Part shown: positions 31,390-43,426 of the stretch, one piece after another
How positions within the stretch are numbered: position 1 is the stretch's first letter
Layout: each line of letters begins with the position of its first letter
Assembly (NCBI GenBank): GCA_001632425.1
Contig: KV425580.1
Span: 56,932 to 120,931, forward strand
Reading direction: 5' to 3'
Origin: Neolentinus lepideus HHB14362 ss-1
Lineage: Eukaryota; Basidiomycota; Agaricomycetes; Gloeophyllales; Gloeophyllaceae
Length of the DNA: 64,000 nucleotides
Position numbers and translations under genes: made by a program
The notes under the pieces: generated by a model
Databases searched by the model: none
Told to the model about the DNA's origin: nothing
The model's input: the letters and a program-made list of their open reading frames with translations, nothing else

Positions 31390-32650
31390 TTGTCTAGTAA
31401 GCTTGCTGAAGGTACCCGTCAATCATGTTTTCTCCGCACAGGACACAGGCAATATGTCAAAAACTATGCTCTACAGAACGATATCAACGCATATAACGAT
31501 CTACAAAGAGCTCGGAAGTTGTGGTCCACGGCTAGCCAATCGCCGCAGATCCTCCGCTCCGCGCTTTTGGTTGGTCATGACGACCAGAAGCCCATCACAT
31601 TGGAGCTACACAAGCTGAACGTCTACGTTGCGTTGCCCTGCAAAAATGGTCATTATCGCAGAAATTTCTTATGCTTGTTACTCACATAGGCGCTGGTTCC
31701 TTCTTCAAAGCACACAAAGGCACGCCTAGAGCAGAAAACATGTTTGGGTCCTTAGTGGTGGTCTATCCAACTGCTCACGAATGCAGCGCCCTCGTACTTT
31801 GCCATAGAGGCAAGGAATAGGAGTTCGATTCCGGAACGATTCTTGCCGCTCAGGAAGAGCCCCGCCTGGCATATGCAGCTTTCTACGGCGATGTAGAGCA
31901 CGAAGTGACACCGGTCGACTCAGGTTATCGTGTTCCTTTGACTTACAATCTCTATTTCGATGAGCTAGACGCCATCATTTCGCGGCCGGTGCGCCCTCTT
32001 CTAGGATCAAGAACGGTATACGAAGTCCAGTTTCGGGAACTGTTAGCGCGACTCTTGGATGATGCTACATTCCTTCCGCAAGGCGGGAGCCTCGGGTTTG
32101 GTTGACCTATCAGTACCCGGTCGAGACAGGTAAGAAGCACAGGTGGACGCGCACACCGATCAAGTCCTTCTCATGCATGCAGGACAGCCTGAAGGGCAGC
32201 GATGCAGTTTTAATGAAGGTCTCGCGGGAGCTCTCGCTCCATACATCGCTGAAACTTATTTATGCGAGGAGGGCCATGGTCGATGAGCTTCAGCCCATCA
32301 ATAGTGATTGCCTTGACTGCGACTACCCTGATTGCCTTCTGCAGGAGGCCGCCTATTTGGTTCAAGACGGCATCAAGCTCATGAACAAGCCGCCCCGGGA
32401 AGTCCTTCGCTCCGACTCGGATGTCGAGGAGTTCCCTAACGAACGCATGTACGGGGTGACGAATATGAGCGACTTCAACACGTTCGCACAGCCCTACGTT
32501 GCATATGGCAATGATGCGCAGCTCACCTTTGTGTATGGGAACGTGTGCCTTCTGGTGCGCGTGGGGCCGTACGGTGCCAGCGTCGTCGCCGCGCGAAAGA
32601 TAAGTGAAAATGAAGTGTCAGTGACTCCGCCTCGAATTCATCTGTCAATG
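31390..32650 (+). pseudogene. 2OG-Fe(II) dioxygenase pseudogene, copy 3 (best preserved)
   Basis: The order of motifs is LLVGHDDQKPITLELHKLNVY, a decayed intron, GSFFKAHKGTPRAENMFGSL, YPTAHECSALVL, GKE-stop-EFDSGTILAAQEEP, FYGDVEHEVTPVDSGYR, LTYNLYFDE and FLPQGGSLGFG, then after a shift TYQYPVETG, KGSDAVLMKVSRELSLHTSL, DFNTFAQPYVAYGND and FVYGN. This is a prolyl-4-hydroxylase-like iron/2-oxoglutarate oxygenase. Lesions: the HxD iron ligand reads HKG rather than HKD; TGG (Trp) became TAG; one base is missing near 32,102 (GGTTTGGTTGACC). It is CpG-normal, unlike the copies in the first 15 kb. Confidence 0.8.
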
Positions 32651-34333
32651 TTTGAGCTACTGCCGTGCCATGTAGCTCTTTATGTTTCAGCAATAGCACA
32701 CTCTTACAAACATTCGTGCTGGAGCGTAGTCACTTCCAGATCTCCCATAACAGACCTATCTGTCTATGTGCAAAGAAGCCGACCATTTCGCCTAGAGATA
32801 TATTGCAAGTAGGGTTGGAGCTATATGACTCGCGGTGCTTGCATGGTATGTTCCAATATATCGAAGATTCAGGAGCAGATGTAAATGTGCGGAAGTTGGT
32901 GTTCCCGCCCGGTCTCCTGATAGGAAGACAAACACTGCTGCTCAAATAACATGAAATCAGCGACAGGCACACGAAGCAGAGTCGAAAACCGATTGAGCAT
33001 ACCTGAAAGCCGATGTCCGTGTAGGTCCCCTTCGAAGTTAATATCTAAGGTGAACTCGAGAGGCAGCCTCGAGCGTCCAGGACCATGCGCGACACTTGAT
33101 ATACATAGTCGGTCTTGAGGCCTGAGGGCGCGGTAATTCGGTAGACCAGATTGCGCATCTTCTTCGGCAAGTCCTTGTGTTTGATACACAGCGTAATTGT
33201 GCCAACAGCAGACCATTGTCCGTTAACGTTCGGAGGTTTCTCGAGGCAGCGATAGCCCGGATTGTCCATGATAAGGTCGCTCAGTTCAAAGTCTTGGACG
33301 TTCGAAAGTATAGGAAGCAAATCAGGATATTAAAGCTGCCAATGATTCAACTGGAAACGCCTACTGTCCTTTATATGACGTTCGTACGAAAACGATAACT
33401 TGTGCCTCGCATTCAACGTTTGCAAGCCCACAGAGGACGCACCTTGCGCCACCCCTAGCAGCTGAGAGTAGTGGATCCAACTGTTAAGACGATGCGTCGG
33501 GGGAAACGGTCGGACGTCAGCGAATACACAGTCGTGTCTTCCCCCCAAGGACCGTGATCTTGAGAAATTGAAAGTACGTTAGAGTTGGGGCACTCCTGTA
33601 TGCCTGTCCAGGCATACGGGAGACAACGAAGCAGACAGCAGTAATGAGGAAGTGTGATGCGTGTATTACCAGAGCATGAGAGGTGATAGAACAGTTATAA
33701 ATACAGTGCGCGAAGGAGGTCCAGGGAATAAATTATGGGTGAGACGATAATATAGATGGCACGGAAGGCTGAGCTTCATCTAGAGTCTAAAGCCCAGATT
33801 TCTCATGCAGGCAATATGCTGCTGCACGAGATCTTTGCATTTATCGTCAGCTTCAGCGCCGTGACGCAAGAAGCATTCGTCCCTCGAAGACTTGGTCTGT
33901 GGGCAAGCGCAGCATCTGGAATTCAGCCGTCTCTTAATCCGCGTGTGAGCCAAGCAGTCATAAACTAAAGCTCACGGTTTAAGACCTTCGGGATTGAGAG
34001 GATTCATCTTTGGGTCGGTCGGGTCGTAAGGCTTTTGTAATACCACCGCGTCCTTCTGGGTTGGCGTCGAGCTGCCCCAGAAAGATGAAATCTGAACCAA
34101 CTTAACGAAAAGGTCAAGTGGAATAACATAGACACTTGCCTTCTCAAACATTTCGACGGGAGGTGACGGAAGGAGTAGAAGTCCAGTCGGCAGAATCCGA
34201 GGAAGATCGCGGGCGTAAAGGGGCTTGAAAGGGGCATGCCTTTTCCTCTTCCCGTGATGAATGAATAGAGTGGAAGTGGAACCATTCAAAATAGCATGGA
34301 GTCTTCGAGTTATCCAGCTCTTATCGGGCGACG
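32651..34333. other. Intergenic stretch with uncertain small frames
   Basis: A minus-strand frame at 33,045-33,320 (91 codons) and neighbouring short frames have a protein-like look that recalls worn F-box family genes, but the F-box itself is not visible. A 105-codon minus-strand frame at 33,972-34,289 lies 44 bases from the ABC transporter start. Its proline-rich end (PTQKDAVVLQKPYDPTDP) could belong to a small real gene. I recognise neither. Confidence 0.35.
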
Positions 34334-37300
34334 ATGCTCCTCTCTCTTTTACTGGCGGTCGCGGCTGTCGTCCATGCCCAAGGGACGTGCGACAACTATG
34401 GTATAGCGAACGGTTCTAGCTGTGCATGCCCACCAGGCTTCGGAGGCTCTTCTTGCGCTCAGGCAGCGTGTCAGGGGAATATATTTCAAGGATCGCAACG
34501 GCAGCTTGTCCCTTCCACGGGAACGCCATCTGTTAGCAACTTGACCGGTTGTTCATGTGCAAGTGACTGGACTGGGACAGGCTGTAACGTCTGTCAGGAT
34601 GCGGGCGTATGCCAGAACGCGTATTCAGCTTCAGAATATGCTCAGTCAAGTGTTTCGGGCAATATCGACGGGTCTGGCGACGGTCAGAACTCCACCTTGA
34701 CATGCAATACTTCGCCGAAGGTGTGGGCCGCGGGCGAGATGAGCTGCCAAGTGATAGTATGTCTTCATCTACTTGAACATGCTTGCAACTGACAGACGTC
34801 GTTTGTCCAGAACCCGACTGTGCAGTCATTGTACCCCGGAGATACGACGCTGAACATCCTTCGAAACTTCCAGACTTCCTTAACCCCGATACCCAACGTC
34901 ACAGCGTTTGGAAACGATAACACTGTCTACGCCCAACTATTCTACAATGGCGTTGAACAGTTCTACTGCAGAGCAGACTCATGTACTCAGGACACCTCTT
35001 CCGGGGGCTCAAACTGGAATTGTGGGAACCTCACATGCACATGCATCCCTGGGACGACGTTTTGCGGTGGTGTGCCACTGACGAATCTGACTGGCACCAT
35101 CAACAGCCTTAGCGGGTCGCTAGGTATCTCTTGTGGAGCGCTCGATTCAGGTAACAATACCTCATCGTGTTCCTTCCAACAGTCTGTCATCAATGCTCTG
35201 TTTGGATCCAGTGGCCTCACACTCAGCGGCTGCTCTTTCGGTGAATGTGTCGCTCAAAGTGTGATTGATTCTGCTTCAGGCAATTCGAGTAGCTCCAGTA
35301 CCGAGACTAAGGGCAAGGAACTAAGCGGCGGCGTTATCGCTGGGTTGGCCGTCGTCGGCGGCCTGATCCTGTTCGCCTTGGTATTCCTTTTGTTTGGATG
35401 GCTCCTACAAAAGCGCGCCAGGAAGTCGGGAGCTGGCACCGATGGCCTCGGGAAGAGCGAAGGCGTCCCCGTCGCGTGGAACGATGTGAGCTACACCGTG
35501 CTATGTTCTGACACAGGATGGCGAGGTATTTTCGGAAGGAAAAGATCTAGCAGGGAGAATGGATACAATGACGACAAGATCGTGCTGGACAGTGTCCGCG
35601 GTCGCGTTGAGCCTGGACAGATGATGGCAATCCTAGGGCCCAGTGGTAAGTAGCCTGACGGAGACACACTGCACCTCGACTGACGAGACGGCAGGCGCCG
35701 GGAAAACCACGCTTGTCGAGATTCTTGCAGGGAAGAACAAAGTTGGCCACATATCTGGGTCTGTGTCCTTCCCCATGTCCACGGCTCGCCCACAAATGGG
35801 CTTTGTATCGCAGCAAGACGTCCTTCCCCCGACCCTCACTGTCTTTGAAGCCCTACTCTTCGCTGCGCGTCTACGATTGGCAGAGAGCCTGCCCGACTCG
35901 CAAAAGAGGGAGCGGGTGGAGGAGGTGATGGAAAAGCTGGGAATTGCGAGGCTGAAGGATGTTAGGATTGGTGACGGTGAGCGGAGGGGCATTAGTGGAG
36001 GCGAGATGAGGAGGGTGAGTATTGGTTTGGAGTTGGTGGCGAAGCCGGATGTCTTGATCTTAGATGAGCCGACATCTGGTAGGCTACAGTTGAGTTTTCT
36101 ATGTACGTTTATCTGATGGTCGTGCTTAGGACTCGACTCTGTGTCCGCGTCCAAGGTTACGGCAGTTTTGCACGCCGTAGCGCATGATGCAGAAGATCCG
36201 ACGGCTGTTATTGCGTCTATCCACCAGCCAAGGTACGCACTTTCTTCGTGACATACTTCAACCTCACACGTCGCCTATCAGCTCGCAACTCTACCAGACC
36301 TTTGACCAAGTCCTCCTGCTCTCACACGGTCGTGCGCTCTACTCTGGTCCGGGCGGCTTCGCACCTGTTGACTACTTCGCATCCACATCATCTGTACCCG
36401 ACTACAAGCGGGGCTACAACGTCGCTGATTATCTGCTTGAGATCGCAAGTGACCCGTCTGTGGGCCTGTTTAAGGCTTCCGCGAGCTCTATCGAAACGTC
36501 CGAACGTGAAAAGGACGTCGCGGACTTGGAGGCGAATGAGAAGAACTATGAGAGGGTCGGTGTGGGGAGGAGAAGTGGAGGGACGGCGTGTGTTGCGACT
36601 TTCCTGACGCAGTTGGAGGTTTTGTCGGGGAGAGAATGGAAGATTCTGAAAAGGTTTGTACTGGCTACTGCTGTAGGATCTCGGGACTGATGATGCAGGT
36701 CTTTCAGGGATAAAAGCCTGTTCATCACGCATGTCACTGTAGCGTCAGTTCTTGGTGTCTTCTGCGGTAAGTTCCATTCTGATCCTTTATCTTTGGTATT
36801 ATGTGGCATGGCTGAGTTGCGACCCTCAGGTGGCCTCTATTATCAGACAGGAACATCCATCGCCGGTTTCCAGTCCCGAGTAGGGTGTCTCTTCTTCCTG
36901 GTAAGCGTCTATATCTCGCTGGCTAACCCTAACTAACACAATGTTCTCAGGGTGCTTTGATCGCTTTCTCTTCTTTGAGCACCCTGTACAACGTCGTTCA
37001 GAGTCGTCCACTATTCTTAAGGGAGCGATCGAGTAGTTACTATAGGTGTGTTTGTTCCGTTAGAATTACCTTAACTAGCGCTAATTTGTGGATAGTCCGA
37101 CAGCATGGCTGCTGTCTCGCTTTATATTTGATGTGGTCCCGCTACGGCTTGTACCAACCATCATAGTATCGTCCGTGTAAGTTGCAGCAATCTGTAAGTC
37201 TTACAGGGCAATGTTCACTCCTGTGTCTAGGACATACTGGATGGCGGGACTCGCACCTCATCCCGCTAATTTTTTCAAGTTCTTGTTCATCTTGGTGTTG

Positions 37301-37818
37301 TACTCCTTAGTCATGACGCTCTGGGTATGTGCATTGCGAACCTTCCAAGAGATCATACGCTTACGGCTGTATCAGAATTTCTTCTTAGGCACATCCTTCA
37401 GGAATGGCGGCATCGCCATTCTACTGTCGGCCTTAACGGCTCTTTATCAGATGACTTACGCTGGCTTCTTCGTTCATCTGAACAGCATACCTCCAGTGCT
37501 GCGATGGCTGCAGTGGCTCTGCCCACTAAAATACAGTCTCGAAGCGCTATCTGTCAATGAAGTAGGCAGCGGGCTCATGATCCAGGATACACTGCAAGGT
37601 GTACCAATTAACGTCAGTGCTAGCCTTATCATGCAACTTGTGAGTTTCCACACGCGTTTCTTTTTTAAGATGATACGCTCATATGTGATTTTGCTCAGCT
37701 TTTCGGGTTCGGTGTGAACAATTATTATCGTGATGTCCTTGTTCTCTTTGCTTTCGTCGCTGGTTTTGCTCTCGCTGTTATTGCTGTAGTCTGGTTCACC
37801 GTGCGTGAGAGGCGGTGA
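34334..37818 (+). CDS. ABCG half transporter with EGF-like N-terminus (Adp1-like)
   Basis: Twelve exons: 34334-34756, 34811-35645, 35695-36078, 36130-36232, 36282-36653, 36708-36766, 36830-36900, 36951-37045, 37096-37176, 37231-37324, 37376-37639, 37699-37818. They total 2901 bases and 966 residues, near yeast Adp1 (1049). A signal peptide (MLLSLLLAVAAVVHAQ) precedes a cysteine-rich EGF-like lumenal region with many N-glycosylation sites. A membrane segment follows (GVIAGLAVVGGLILFALVFL), then the nucleotide-binding domain: Walker A GPSGAGKTT, Q-loop FVSQQDVLPP, signature ISGGEMRR, Walker B LILDEPTSG. The C-terminal ABC2 membrane domain ends near ERR. Family substrate is unknown, with a role in membrane export or lipid handling likely. 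The first intron could instead end at 34,795, also in frame. Confidence 0.93.
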
Positions 37819-38097
37819 AGCTTCCTTTATTCGTCTCTGTTGGACGAACGGATGTAGGGTCGATGTATACCGGTGCCTGTAGCATATGTTGTATTCTTTA
37901 TAACGGTAGCACAATCTAAGTACCATTCTTGAGTGAAGTCTCATTTTCTCGGCTGAACCCAAGACTTACGTTCATTCAAGATACACTGCCGTGTGATATC
38001 GAAGTTATTTTTTGCAGGTCCTCCGAAATCTCTCGAGTGATCCTGTCCGAAACAGTCTCATGCTATGTAGCGCGCCTGGAAGGGCTTCAAGCTTCAA

Positions 38098-39371
38098 GCC
38101 TGAATGTCTCTAACGAACGTGCGAAAATATGCTCTCGGTCCCTTAACATGTCCTTCGGTGCGACATTGGAGCATGGTATCCACCACGCAAGGAAATTCGG
38201 CCAGCTCGTAGCTGCAAGACATAGTGAGATCGCTGAGTTTGAGAAGGAGGTCATCTGTGGTGGCATCGTCATCGATGTATTTGTATTTCAGAGAGACGAA
38301 GATGCCTTGGAGGCTCGAAGAACGTTTTACGCATAATCCTCCCCTGCCCCTTTAGATTGAGAACATCCAGCTCCGGCATAGCCTGAAGGCGAGCGCAGAA
38401 CTCTGCTATGTCCTTACAGAAAGGCTTGCCAAAGCCGTTTGTGAGTTGCCGAAGATGACATCCCGACCGTGAGACTAGTAATGTCATGATGGATTGTGCG
38501 TTTACTCCTGCGACATCGCCGTATTCCATCACTGTGTCGTTCAAGCCTAGTGTGTGTGCAAACCAAGGAGATGGAGACTACGCACGAATGGGCCCAGGTC
38601 ACAAGCATCATCTGCGTCTAGATCAAGCCGTCCCAATATTAAGAGAGATGACTTGGATTTCATCCCAGCCCGGAAATGAAGCGCAACATCTTGTCACGGA
38701 ACTGCATCGACGCAGCAAATCTGGGAGTCTTGTGGAAAAACCTCCATCACCCCAGTACAGCTCCTTTAGGCCAGGGGGGGGGGAGTCAGATTTTCGCATC
38801 CCCCAAACGGCATCGCGAAACAAACTAAGCCTTTGGAGGTACGGCGCATAGCAAGGTTGGTCCAGAGGAGGTACAATATTGACCTCGCAAGTTAATGCAA
38901 GCTCATGTTGCATGCGACACCTGGGAAGACGGGCAACCAGCTCCCTCAGCCCTGGCAAAAGAAGAGAGAGAACGCGGCAGTAGCTAGTGGCTGCCTTGGC
39001 CTCAACTTGAACATTGACGCTCACCGTCACCGACGGGAAGAGAGGTTGAACTCCTGCGCGGCCGAACCAGAGATCCAGAACGGATAGTCGGGACAATAGC
39101 TTCTGCAGCAAGAAGAGTCGGGAACGTGTTGCGCACTTCGTCGTCCGTATGTAAGTAACACCATAAGCGCGGGGTGTTTGGGACACAATTTCTCCGCACA
39201 CTTGTGTAAGCAGCAAAGTCGCTTCATAGCGAGCTGGTCGAACAACTGCTGGGATTTTGTGGCCAAACAGGAAATAAAAATCTTTGAAAGCAACTCCACT
39301 GGAATTTCGTGTATCAGGGTTGTCTGATCACTGACAAGGTCGTTTGTCATATTCACTGCTGCCTGAAGCAT
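38098..39371 (-). pseudogene. F-box gene, frame-disrupted
   Basis: An F-box-like start (IHEIPVELLSKIFISCLA) is followed by pieces in all three minus-strand frames: NTPRLWCYLHTDDEV, then RLSVLDLWFGRAGVQPLF and LPGLKELYWGDGG, then LLVSRSGCHLRQLTNGFG and LDVLNLKGQG, then DDDATTDDLLLKLSDLTM near the end. These are typical segments of agaricomycete F-box/LRR proteins, but I cannot join them using plausible introns at about 39,180, 38,600 and 38,265. A run of ten Cs (minus strand) lies within the frame near 38,776. Most likely a pseudogene; unnoticed introns or sequence errors are the alternative. Confidence 0.55.
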
Positions 39372-39713
39372 TGAGTATCTTAGAGTATCTTCCGCCTAGA
39401 CCCAATACTGTCGATGGTGAGATGCGAATTCTGTAGATCCACGTCATGTTGAAAACAAATGCACATATATACAGAAGAATGTCTTACAGTTTGTGTTGGT
39501 ATTATATACCGATATCTACATGCATGGACGTAATTATCAGTTTCTGTCAGGCGTTCCTCGGCCAACGGAATGCCAGGCTGCCTTTTGCGGCACTTATACC
39601 GGCCGGACACCGAGAGCTACCCGAGGCGCGGTGAGTATGCTAACACAGTATACCACTGTCCGTCTTTCTTCTGAACCAGTTGCGCATATCAGGCGCTTCA
39701 CAGATCGTCCAAT

Positions 39714-42700
39714 ATGGCGGACGACTACCCCACCCTTTTCCGTGAGCTTGCAATGTAATCACAGGTCGACAAACGCTGAAGTAAATGCCCGCAGGCTCTG
39801 AACCTATGAGCTTGGTGCAGCTATTTGTTCCAACCGAAGTTGCCCATGATGCCGTCGCTGAGCTTGGAGAGCTCGGAGATGTTGAATTCAAGGATGTGAG
39901 TCTTATACTGCTCACGAATTAGACGCGTCGTTCATGAGAAGACCCTCAGCTGAATCCCGATGTCAACCCTTTTCAACGCTCCTTCGTAGGAGAAATAAGG
40001 CGTATCGATGAGATGTCACGTCGCGTGCGCTTTTTTGCATCACAGATTGAGAAGGAGAAAGACAAAGTGCCCATCCGACCCCTTTACGACTCTGCCCCCC
40101 TCATCACTGTCGGCCCGCGTGCTGCGACGACAATTGACGAGCTGGACGTCACTCTCGCTGAGCATGAGTCTCGGCTTAATCAGATGAATGAGAGCTACCA
40201 GACGTTGAGCGAGCGCATGCGGGAGTTGGTAGAGGCTCGCCATGTCTTAAGGGAAACTGCTGTGTTCTTTGACAAGGTGTGGATCCCTGCAACGGTCCTT
40301 TTAACTATGCTAACTAGGAGTCCAGGCTCAAGCTCAAGAAGTTGATGTGAGAACGTCTTTCGACGAGAGTTCCGCGCCCTTGTTGCAGCATGCGGAGCGT
40401 GACAACCAATTTTCGTCTGCGACGGTCCAGTTCGACTTGGAGTAGGTCTCTGGTTCTTAGCCCTTTAACGCTGCATCTGACATTGCACAGGTTCGTCGCA
40501 GGCACCATCGAACGAACTCGCTTGCCTACTTTCGAGAGGGTCCTCTGGCGTGTCCTTCGCGGCAATCTGTACATGAACTACACGGACATCCCTGAGCCCT
40601 TTGTCAATCCAGTGACAGGCGCCGAGACGCGGAAGAACGTCTTCATCATCTTCGCCCATGGTGAGACCCTGCTGGCCAAAATTCGCAAGGTCGCCGAGTC
40701 CATGGGCGGCACTCTGTACCCAATCGATGCCAACGCGGACAAGCGGTCAGATTCGTTGCGCGAGGTCACTGCTCGCCTCGAAGATCTGCAGACCGTGCTG
40801 TACAATACTGGTCTGAACCGTAGGAGTGAGCTCGTCCGCATCGGTGAAAGCCTGGCGAGCTGGCAGGACGTCGTGGCCAAGGAGAAGTTAATTTACCAGA
40901 CCTTGAATCTTTTCAACTACGATGTGCGACGGAAGACGCTCATAGCCGAAGGTTGGTGCCCTACTCGCGACATTACAACTATTCAGTTAGCCTTGAGACA
41001 TGCCACGGTACGACTACACACTCATATCTTTGTCAGATTTACTCAAAGTGATGGTTACAGGAAGAATCTGGTACCAGCGTGCCCCCGATCTTACATGAAA
41101 TCAGGACGCACAAGATGCCGCCTACGTTCATGCGGACGAACAAATTCACGGAGGGCTTCCAGACTATCATGGACAGTTACGGTATTGCGACCTACCAAGA
41201 AGTCAATCCTGGTTTATTCGCAGTGATCACGTTCCCGTTCTTGTTTGCGGTGATGTTCGGCGATATCGGCCACGGTTTTATCACGTTTACTGCTGCTATC
41301 TTGATGATTCTCTTTGAGAGGAAGCTGGCGAAGTCTGATCTTGGAGAGGTGAGTATCTAAAACATCTTGAATCAATGAAGGTGGTGACTCTGAGTCTTGT
41401 CAATCAGATCTTCGGCACGTTCTTTTAGTGAGTATTCTTGTGTGATCACGGTTGGTAAGAGTTCCCATACTGATGATACATCCAGTGGCCGTTACATTAT
41501 CCTTCTCATGGGAGCGTTCTCCATGTACACCGGTTTGCTGTACAACGATATCTTTTCCAGATCGCTCTCTATATGGAGCTCGGGATGGGATTGGCCAGAG
41601 ACTCCGAGCAACGATTCCGTGAGGGCTACTTCCAATGGTCACGTCTATCCATTTGGTCTGGATCCTGGTTGGCACGGTGCCGATAACGCGCTCGTGTACA
41701 CAAATTCGTACAAGATGAAGATGTCTATCGTACTCGGTGTCATCCACGTATGTCTTGTGATCCGTCGTATCTCTCCAGGATTCTCACCGTAAATCTAGAT
41801 GACCTTTGCTCTTTGCTTACAAATACCGAATCACATTCGTTTCAAACGGTTCTCGGACATATACAGCAACTTCATTCCGCAGATGATATTCCTGCAGTCC
41901 ATCTTCGGCTACCTCGTTGTCTGCATTCTATACAAGTGGTCCATCGATTGGTCGACGTCTCCGACGGCACCACCATCGCTTCTGAACATGCTGATTGGCA
42001 TGTTTTTGACACCGGGCACGGTGGATCCCCAGCTATATCGTGGGCAAGCATTTATCCAAACCGTGCTGCTGCTTCTCGCCTTCGTTTGCGTGCCATGGCT
42101 GCTCTGCATGAAACCTTATTTTCAGTGGCGGGAGATGAAGAAGGTCCAAAGGCAAGGATACGTCGGACTCCCGCATGACGAGCTGCCGAGGGTGAGCTTG
42201 GATGAGGTTATAGAGGGTGAAGAGGAGGGGAATGGCCGAGCGATCGCGGAGGATGCGGAAGAAGAGCATGTGAGTTCTCCGATGGATGTTATGTCCGACC
42301 GATGTATTGAATCCGATCGGGACACAGGAGCAGCATGATTTCTCCGAAGTTGTGGTTCACCAAGTGATCCATACAATTGAGTTCTGCCTCGGGTGCATAT
42401 CGCACACCGCGTCATATCTCCGTCTTTGGGCGCTCTCCCTTGCGCACGCGCAGTTGTCCGAGGTGTTGTGGAGTATGACGCTCGGACCTGCGCTCGGGCT
42501 GAGTGGGCTGTTTGGGTGGATTGCGTTGGCTCTCGTGTTTTGCCTGTGGTTTACGTTGACGATCGGCATCCTTTGTATTATGGAGGTGCGCTGCCGAGTT
42601 CAAGATCTGGGGAGTCCGCTGACTATCCGATCCTTCGAATCTCTAATAGGGCCTGTCAGCGTTCTTGCACGCCCTTCGATTACATTGGGTAGAAGCGAAC

Positions 42701-42827
42701 AGCAAGCACTACGAGGCAGGCGGTAGGGTAAGTGATCTGATCTTATCCCATCGTGTTAACCATGTTGCTGATACTATCTGATCAGCAATTCATGCCGCTG
42801 AGCTTCGCGTCTCTGAACGAGGCATAG
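39714..42827 (+). CDS. VPH1: V-type proton ATPase subunit a
   Basis: Twelve exons: 39714-39741, 39795-39895, 39950-40276, 40326-40441, 40491-41007, 41061-41348, 41408-41427, 41486-41747, 41799-42269, 42328-42585, 42650-42727, 42786-42827. Sum 2508 bases, 835 residues (yeast Vph1 840). The cytosolic half begins [12 protein letters not shown] and has FFASQIEKE and LGEIGELG-like helices. The membrane half has [30 protein letters not shown] and [20 protein letters not shown]. The last carries the essential Arg of the proton path. The subunit forms the half-channels that pass protons to the c-ring of the vacuolar/Golgi pump. Exon 7 has only 20 bases. The upstream neighbour is a divergent, broken F-box gene. 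Confidence 0.95.
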
Positions 42828-43364
42828 AAGATGCATCGAGGGTAGGGGCTGGACGTGAATTAGGGTGTTGTGAGGCCGGTCGGTGGATTCCCGTTACCTA
42901 TGGTCGGCGTTGTATGCCATGGCATTACACTACTGCAATGAAAGATCATTGTTGCCTTGCCTCTTGCAACGTGTGGGGTGAATAGGCTTTACCCCGCATT
43001 TGACTTATTAAGACCAGCGCCACAGCCATAAGCCAGGCAATGCTCGACCTCGCCGAGGTGCAGGCTGGTGCAGTAAGATCCGGAGCTGTCGGCCAGCCGG
43101 CGAGATCCCATTTTTTTCAATCTCCGACTATCATAGATCGTTTATAAGCTTTGCGCCTCATCTGCACCGCATACTCCCATCTTCTCACCCTTTCCTCTTT
43201 CCTGCTTTTTCATAGAGGTGAGCACTGTCGCCGACGACGGTGACAGCGCGTCGAACTGACAGAACTTTAGGCTTCGGCCCATCCTCGGATAGAGTGTATC
43301 TTGCTCCTTGTTCGCCATTTCGCGATCTCACGTAGACAAGACTCTTACCATACCTCCCACAAAT
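42828..43364. promoter_or_regulatory. eEF3 promoter and 5' leader region
   Basis: The stretch before elongation factor 3 holds the V-ATPase 3' flank, then a pyrimidine-rich run (CATCTTCTCACCCTTTCCTC) near 43,180, as seen at transcription starts of highly expressed fungal genes. There is no other gene. Confidence 0.45.
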
Positions 43365-43417
43365 GTAAGTCGCAATCCGAAAATTTCCTCCTCGTCGTGT
43401 ATTGATCTTTATTTCAG
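43365..43417 (+). other. Probable intron in the eEF3 5' untranslated region
   Basis: GTAAGT at 43,365 and TTTCAG at 43,417 bound a 53-base stretch ending nine bases before the ATG. This is the size of the other introns here. An ATG directly at the donor (AAATGTAAGT) would be split by splicing. Confidence 0.6.
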
Positions 43418-43426
43418 AAATCCGAA

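Noticed and set aside
33972..34289. Minus-strand frame of 105 codons just upstream of the ABC transporter
   Set aside because: The end looks protein-like, but I recognise no family, and 44 bases to the neighbouring start leaves little room for a promoter. Not enough for a gene call.
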